DNA of 64,000 nucleotides from Lachnospiraceae bacterium (GTDB taxonomy: Bacteria; Bacillota; Clostridia; Lachnospirales; Lachnospiraceae). The notes below the pieces were generated by a model. It did no database searches and was not told the DNA's origin. It saw nothing but the letters and a program-made list of their open reading frames with translations. This document shows positions 59,965 to 64,000 of the stretch, in pieces; within the stretch, counting starts at the first letter, position 1; the number at the start of each line of letters is the position of its first letter. Made by a program: the position numbers and the translations under genes. The stretch spans positions 1 to 64,000 of the forward strand of contig JAFWVX010000033.1 in the NCBI GenBank assembly GCA_017523785.1, read 5' to 3'.

Positions 59965-60105
59965 GCATTTTATACATATTTATGCAAAAACGTGGCAAAA
60001 TATGAGCAATTTATGAATATTTTGAGATATTTATGTATTTTAAATTAAATATATTCTACGTATGAGTAAAATGTGCTATAATAGTCTTACTTTAAGGAGG
60101 GCACT

Positions 60106-60657
60106 ATGGATAAGTATTATAAAATTAAATTAGATGGTAAAGAGTTTTCTCTTCCAAAAGCTGGTATTGGTGGCAATAAGTATGTGGCAGTATTTGATCC
60201 GTATTCAGATATAAATATGAATAGAGCTGCAGCAAAAGACCTCTATAAAAAAATTGTAGAGAATAATCTTCAAAATGTAGATGTTGTTATATCTGCTGAA
60301 TCAAAGGGAGCCGCACTTGCTCAAAGAGTTGCTGACCTCTGCAATACAGATTTATTGGTGTTTAGAAAAAAAGTTAAAATTAATTTTGAGTCACCAGTTA
60401 TAGCACACGTTAAAACATTTACATCTGGAACTAATCAGCTTTTTATAGACAAAAAGAATTTAGAAAAATACTCTGGTAAAAAAGCTCTGTTTGTTGATGA
60501 TGTAATATCAACAGGATCAACAGTATTTGCCATTAAAGATGTTCTTGAGGAATATAAAATTAATGTTTTAAAATATTGTTGTGTTTTTAAAGAGAGTGAT
60601 GACGTCCATCAAGATTTGCTATATGTAGACACACTTCCAATATTTGAAGAAAACTAA
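60106..60657 (+). CDS. Phosphoribosyltransferase (adenine PRTase-like)
   Basis: The 183-residue type I PRTase shows VVISAESKGAALAQRVAD (the substrate-binding region) and the PRPP loop KALFVDDVISTGSTVFAI. It resembles adenine or xanthine phosphoribosyltransferases; the base specificity is unclear. GGAGGGC precedes the ATG. It is a lone gene with a shared terminator. Confidence 0.85.
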   Translation: MDKYYKIKLDGKEFSLPKAGIGGNKYVAVFDPYSDINMNRAAAKDLYKKIVENNLQNVDVVISAESKGAALAQRVADLCNTDLLVFRKKVKINFESPVIAHVKTFTSGTNQLFIDKKNLEKYSGKKALFVDDVISTGSTVFAIKDVLEEYKINVLKYCCVFKESDDVHQDLLYVDTLPIFEEN

Positions 60658-60681
60658 AAAAATGGGCATTGCCCATTTTTT
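60656..60681. terminator. Bidirectional terminator downstream of the phosphoribosyltransferase gene
   Basis: AATGGGC-ATT-GCCCATT flanked by an A-run and a T-run; serves the convergent genes on both sides. Confidence 0.9.
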
Positions 60682-61402
60682 AGCACTTCTTATCTAATAC
60701 AAGTTCTCGCTTTTCTTTAAGTTCATCCTTGCTAAACTGCCATGTTATATCTTTCGCAAGTTCACTAATTTTCTGTTTTAGTAATTTTTCTTTGGATTTT
60801 AGCACACTTGATAATATATTTTTAGATTCATTTAAGTCTTGCTTTGTGATTTCATTCTTGTCAAAGAGTTCTACTATCTGCTTATAATATGTATTGTAGA
60901 TGTTATTCATGTTCTTGATATATTGACCTTGCAAATCTACAAGTAGCTTCTTGTCAACATCTTTACTTACTATATAGTTTCTAACATCAAACACATTCTC
61001 ATCTATAAAACTATCTAGTTCTTCACTAAAGTCTTTCTTAACATCTATAATCACATAATATTTTGTATTATATGCTGATGAAACTGTTGCTATGTTAACA
61101 TCTATTAAGTCCTTAACCTCAACACTTGTCTTTCTCTGCACTATGCCATCAACTACCCACTCACCGTTTTCATTTACTTGGTAACCATCTGGTGTAGTAC
61201 CATTTTTATACATATGACCTAAGACATTAAAGTAATAGCATTCATAAATCCTATCACTATTTAAGTCGAGCCATTGCCAAGTAGATTTATAATAATTGTC
61301 TTTGTCATAATAAATGCGAGAATAATCAAGTTGGGTGGCATAAGAATTAATTGAAATAAAGCATATCAATATAATTATTAAACATTTGCATATTCTCTTC
61401 AT
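60680..61402 (-). CDS. Secreted protein with cell-wall-binding-like repeat
   Basis: The 240-residue protein has a signal peptide (to about NSYA, residue 22), a repeat of the cell-wall-binding type (STWQWLDLNSDRIYECYYFN, TTPDGYQVNENGEWVVDGIVQ) at residues ~38-92, and a C-terminal helical region (~130-235). It shares the repeat with the 49727 and 61405 genes. It lies 2 bases downstream of the 427-residue gene. Confidence 0.7.
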   Translation of the reverse strand: MKRICKCLIIILICFISINSYATQLDYSRIYYDKDNYYKSTWQWLDLNSDRIYECYYFNVLGHMYKNGTTPDGYQVNENGEWVVDGIVQRKTSVEVKDLIDVNIATVSSAYNTKYYVIIDVKKDFSEELDSFIDENVFDVRNYIVSKDVDKKLLVDLQGQYIKNMNNIYNTYYKQIVELFDKNEITKQDLNESKNILSSVLKSKEKLLKQKISELAKDITWQFSKDELKEKRELVLDKKC

Positions 61403-61404
61403 AA

Positions 61405-62646
61405 CTAATCCAATGGTATTATTTCTTCAGAGTTTTCATTTACATTATCAATTTCTATCTCAGTTTCTGGATAAATTTCAACAATCTTCACATCTGGAAT
61501 AGAAAAAATATAATCAATACGTTTTTGTTTTTCTTCTTTTAGAATCTCTTGTACTCTCTTATGCTCTTCATTCCAACGAGTACCTAGATCATCACCCGTC
61601 CACTCACCCTTATCAAGTAAATCTCTATAATTTGATTGATTATTATAATAATTAATATCTTCAACAATTAAATCCTTATTTTTAGCTGTGCCATCAGTTT
61701 CTTTATCTACAAATGGAATAGCAGAATGGGTAGAATAAAATTTATAAAAATATCTATTCTTTATACCACAAGTTTCTTTAGTGCGATTTTTTTCTTCTAA
61801 TTGATCAGTCAATAATATATTATTGCAATAATAATATTTTTTTATATTTATATTATACTCTTTTGCTAATTCTTTTGTCATTCTTTTTAAGTTTTCAAAC
61901 TTTGGAACATATGACATAATTGAAAATATAGGGTTACTATCTTTATCAAATCCTATGCATATCCCAGGCACATTCTCATTGCAAATATATGCAAAACCAA
62001 TATCGCCAATTTGTACTTTATCAATAATTATTTCATCGAATTCATTTGATATTCTTTCAATACCTAAAAAGCTATCTGCGCATTGACCAAAAGAATTTCT
62101 CAATATTAAAAATAAATAATCTAATTCGTTACATCCATATTCTTCTTTTCTTGTTAAGTCCCATTTTTTCGACATATAATCTATATATGAAGCACCATAA
62201 CTATATTCGTGTCGTTTAACATTTAACTTATTTTCATATCTAATCCCGATTAATGAGCCAATCCAATCACACACAAACCTTTGAAAACCTTTTTTTGTTT
62301 TCCTTTCAGTTGGCACTTCAAGAGTCTCATATAAATTTTGAACTATGTATCCATCTGGAAATGCTGGCTTTCCTTCATCATCAATTTCAGTTCCATCATC
62401 AAGAAAATATTTTTGATACTCTTCTTCAAGATAGTTAACATCAATTGTATTTGTATTTTTATGATATGTGCATACGGCAAACTTTCCATTAGGCATTTTC
62501 ATAACATCTGTATCCATGGCATCCCACTGAAATTCCGATACATAATAAGGTACTTCTTTAATTACATTTTTATTATGTTTTAATATAAAAAATAATATTA
62601 TTACTAAACTTATTATGCCTATAATATGTATATATGCTCTTTTCAT
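61405..62646 (-). CDS. Membrane-anchored secreted protein with degenerate cell-wall repeat
   Basis: After a membrane anchor (~6-22 from the ATG at 62646) come a degenerate repeat (YVSEFQWDAMDTDVMKMPNGKFAVC...GTEIDDEGKPAFPDGYIVQ) and a middle region (KVQIGDIGFAYICNENVPGICIGFDKD) that weakly resembles an NlpC/P60 or CHAP-type fold with G-D-I-G-F and a distal strand. The catalytic residues cannot be assigned. The C-terminus is acidic. GGGGGG lies upstream of the ATG at 62646; an earlier ATG at 62688 is less likely. Confidence 0.55.
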   Translation of the reverse strand: MKRAYIHIIGIISLVIILFFILKHNKNVIKEVPYYVSEFQWDAMDTDVMKMPNGKFAVCTYHKNTNTIDVNYLEEEYQKYFLDDGTEIDDEGKPAFPDGYIVQNLYETLEVPTERKTKKGFQRFVCDWIGSLIGIRYENKLNVKRHEYSYGASYIDYMSKKWDLTRKEEYGCNELDYLFLILRNSFGQCADSFLGIERISNEFDEIIIDKVQIGDIGFAYICNENVPGICIGFDKDSNPIFSIMSYVPKFENLKRMTKELAKEYNINIKKYYYCNNILLTDQLEEKNRTKETCGIKNRYFYKFYSTHSAIPFVDKETDGTAKNKDLIVEDINYYNNQSNYRDLLDKGEWTGDDLGTRWNEEHKRVQEILKEEKQKRIDYIFSIPDVKIVEIYPETEIEIDNVNENSEEIIPLD

Positions 62647-62772
62647 ACCACTATTCCCCCCAATTAAGAACTCTAAATATATATGCATTATTATAATATG
62701 TTTTATTGTACTTAAACCCTAAAGTTAGACCAATTAATTATATCATAAATATAATTGGAGGTCTAATTTTTT

Positions 62773-63273
62773 ATGAAATACTCGTACGAAATTAAACTTA
62801 AAGCAGTAAAAGCATTAAAAAAAGGAATACTGATCAAAGAGCCGTACAATAAGATTAGTCGTCATTGGCGAGACATAGTAAAGCATTGGGAAAAAATTTA
62901 TGACAAACACGGAGAAGATGGATTAAAAAGGCAATATAGAAAACATACATATAAAGAAAAATTAAATGCAGTAAAAGAAGTTGTTAATGGAAATTCAATA
63001 AATCAAGTATCAATTAATAGAAATATGCCTATTAAGTCAATAGTTGACTGGGTAAAAATATATAGACAAAATGGAATAAGTGGTTTAAAATGTATAGTAA
63101 CAAGGAGCCCACTTATGAAGAAAAAAGATAATGAAATTAAAAAAAGAATTGAGAAAAAGGAAAGTGATTCAATATACACTAAAGAAGAAATAGAGTATAT
63201 TTTAGCCGAGAATGCATATTTAAAAAAACTTCATGCCTTAGTTCAGGAAAAGAACCAAAAAAATCAGAAATAA
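62773..63273 (+). CDS. IS3-family transposase OrfA (HTH)
   Basis: The 166-residue protein has two helix-turn-helix regions (FEIKLKAVKALKKGI-like KAVKALKKGILIKEPYN and KAVKEVVNGNSINQVSINRNMPIKSIVDWVKIYRQNG) and the leucine-zipper-like end ENAYLKKLHALVQEK typical of OrfA. It binds the IS ends. An A-run at 63257-63263 near its end is the likely site of -1 frameshifting into OrfB. GGAGG lies upstream of the ATG. Confidence 0.88.
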   Translation: MKYSYEIKLKAVKALKKGILIKEPYNKISRHWRDIVKHWEKIYDKHGEDGLKRQYRKHTYKEKLNAVKEVVNGNSINQVSINRNMPIKSIVDWVKIYRQNGISGLKCIVTRSPLMKKKDNEIKKRIEKKESDSIYTKEEIEYILAENAYLKKLHALVQEKNQKNQK

Positions 63274-64000
63274 TTAGAATTATAGATGAACTAAGGCAAC
63301 AATTTAAATTAAAGGTTCTTTTAAAAGTTGCTAATATAAAAAATCTACATATGAGTACTATAAAAGCAAAAAACATATAGAATACACCAAAAGAAAAGAC
63401 AAGGAAGAAAAAGAATTATTTAAAAAAATATATTCAATTTTTTATAAAAATCATTGTAGATACTGGTATATTAGAGTTAATATGGAATTAAATAAAGAAA
63501 TTCATATAAATCAAAAGAAGACTCAAAGAATTATGAATGAAAATGGATTAAAAGCATTTCAAGGAAAGAGTTCTAAATTCCATACTTATAAAGGCGATAA
63601 TGGGAACCACAAAGAGAATTTATTATTAGACAGCATAGTAAATAATAATACAAATAAAATTCAATATATTAGAAATTTTAAAACAAATAAACCAAATCAA
63701 AAATGGACTACAGATGTATCAGAATTTAAAATAGCAAGTGGAAAGTTATATTTATCTCCAATACTTGATATGTATGATAGCTCAATAATAAGTTATGATA
63801 TATCAACAAAAGCAAACTTTGAACAAACTAAACGAATGCTAAACAAAGCATTTAGAAAATATGTGAATTTAGATGGATTGATATTTCAATCAGATCAAGG
63901 CTGGCAATACCAATCAATCTATTATCAGAATGAGTTAAAAAAGCGAAATATAAGACAGTCATTTTCCAGAAAAGGGAACTGTATCGATAATAGCATAATG
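63251..64000 (+). pseudogene. IS3-family transposase OrfB (DDE integrase), partial, with a frameshift
   Basis: Read in the -1 frame from about 63251 it gives EPKKSEIIRIIDELRQQFKLKVLLKVANIK, then a single A is missing in the run at 63338-63343; after that the frame resumes KSTYEYYKSKKHIEYT... to the window end. The rve core shows TDVSEF (first D) and SDQGWQYQ (second D); the final E lies past the edge. The indel breaks the catalytic protein unless it is a consensus error, and the right end is not visible. Confidence 0.82.

Larger units (their letters stand above)
62707..64000 (+). mobile_element. IS3-family insertion sequence (IS150-like group), right end beyond the window
   Basis: The probable left end starts at 62707 with TGTACTTAAACCCTAAAGTT, TG-ended like IS3-family termini. 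It is followed by orfA (62773-63273) and orfB, which overlap in the -1 frame arrangement of IS3 elements. The right inverted repeat is outside the window. The TTAAACCCTAAAGTT word recurs at 40191 and, inverted, at 40903. It is the only intact-looking transposable element in the window apart from the RAYT. Confidence 0.85.

Overview
This window is low-GC (AT-rich) Firmicutes chromosome, most like a member of the Clostridia and probably Lachnospirales. The grounds are low-GC codon use, strong AGGAGG-type ribosome binding sites, sigma-A type promoters, a RecU resolvase, RbgA, RqcH and KhpA, NAD(P)H-bifurcating NfnAB, a Lachnospiraceae-like 6-phosphofructokinase, and a beta-N-acetylglucosaminidase/cohesin-like/clpC/radA gene string. 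The genus cannot be fixed from the sequence alone. Most genes lie on the minus strand.

Layout, left to right. 1-7 kb: a partial Na+/Ca2+ exchanger, a REP-associated tyrosine transposase between two REP-type palindromes, an alanine symporter with an unusual extra domain, thiI, tRNA-Trp, and an alarmone synthetase/hydrolase pair behind tRNA-Val and tRNA-Met. 7-16.5 kb: rqcH, then (minus strand) a long translation operon ylxM-rpsP-khpA-rimM-trmD-rplS-lepB-rbgA-rnhB-yraN-trpS-recU-rRNA methyltransferase. 16.5-29 kb: a flavinylatable FMN-binding protein, tRNA-Pro, an ECF transporter S component, rpsT, and a minus-strand run from an N-acetylglucosaminidase through a cohesin-like protein, clpC and radA to a MotA/ExbB-like channel with a DUF2149 partner and a large anchored Ser/Thr/Gly-rich protein. 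29-40 kb: gdhA, prfA, prmC, a DUF1385 protein, rpmE, a frameshifted lipoprotein phosphatase, a tRNA-arm-like repeat array next to tRNA-Lys, hpf and nfnAB. 40-45 kb: an accessory region holding a two-gene cassette of unknown, possibly defensive function, inserted at the 3' end of an aminotransferase gene; a decayed second copy of that 3' end lies on the far side. 45-55 kb: a dihydrouridine synthase, pfkA, a HerA-like ATPase, yajC, a cell-wall-repeat protein, glf, yebC and typA. 55-60 kb: an apparent ArgR-controlled operon of a polar amino acid ABC transporter plus argG and a frameshifted argH. 60-64 kb: a phosphoribosyltransferase, two cell-wall-repeat/secreted proteins, and an IS3-family element cut by the window edge.

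Themes. (i) A family of REP-type palindromes with constant flanks and variable stems occurs at ten loci and forms the start or stop region of several genes. (ii) Three genes (phosphatase, argH, IS3 orfB) each lack one A in an A-run, so either the consensus carries indel errors or several genes are freshly broken. (iii) The best candidates for undescribed biology are the 738-aa/170-aa cassette at 41.07-43.80 kb and the Ton-like module at 19.0-21.5 kb. All calls were made by reading the sequence; no database search was possible.
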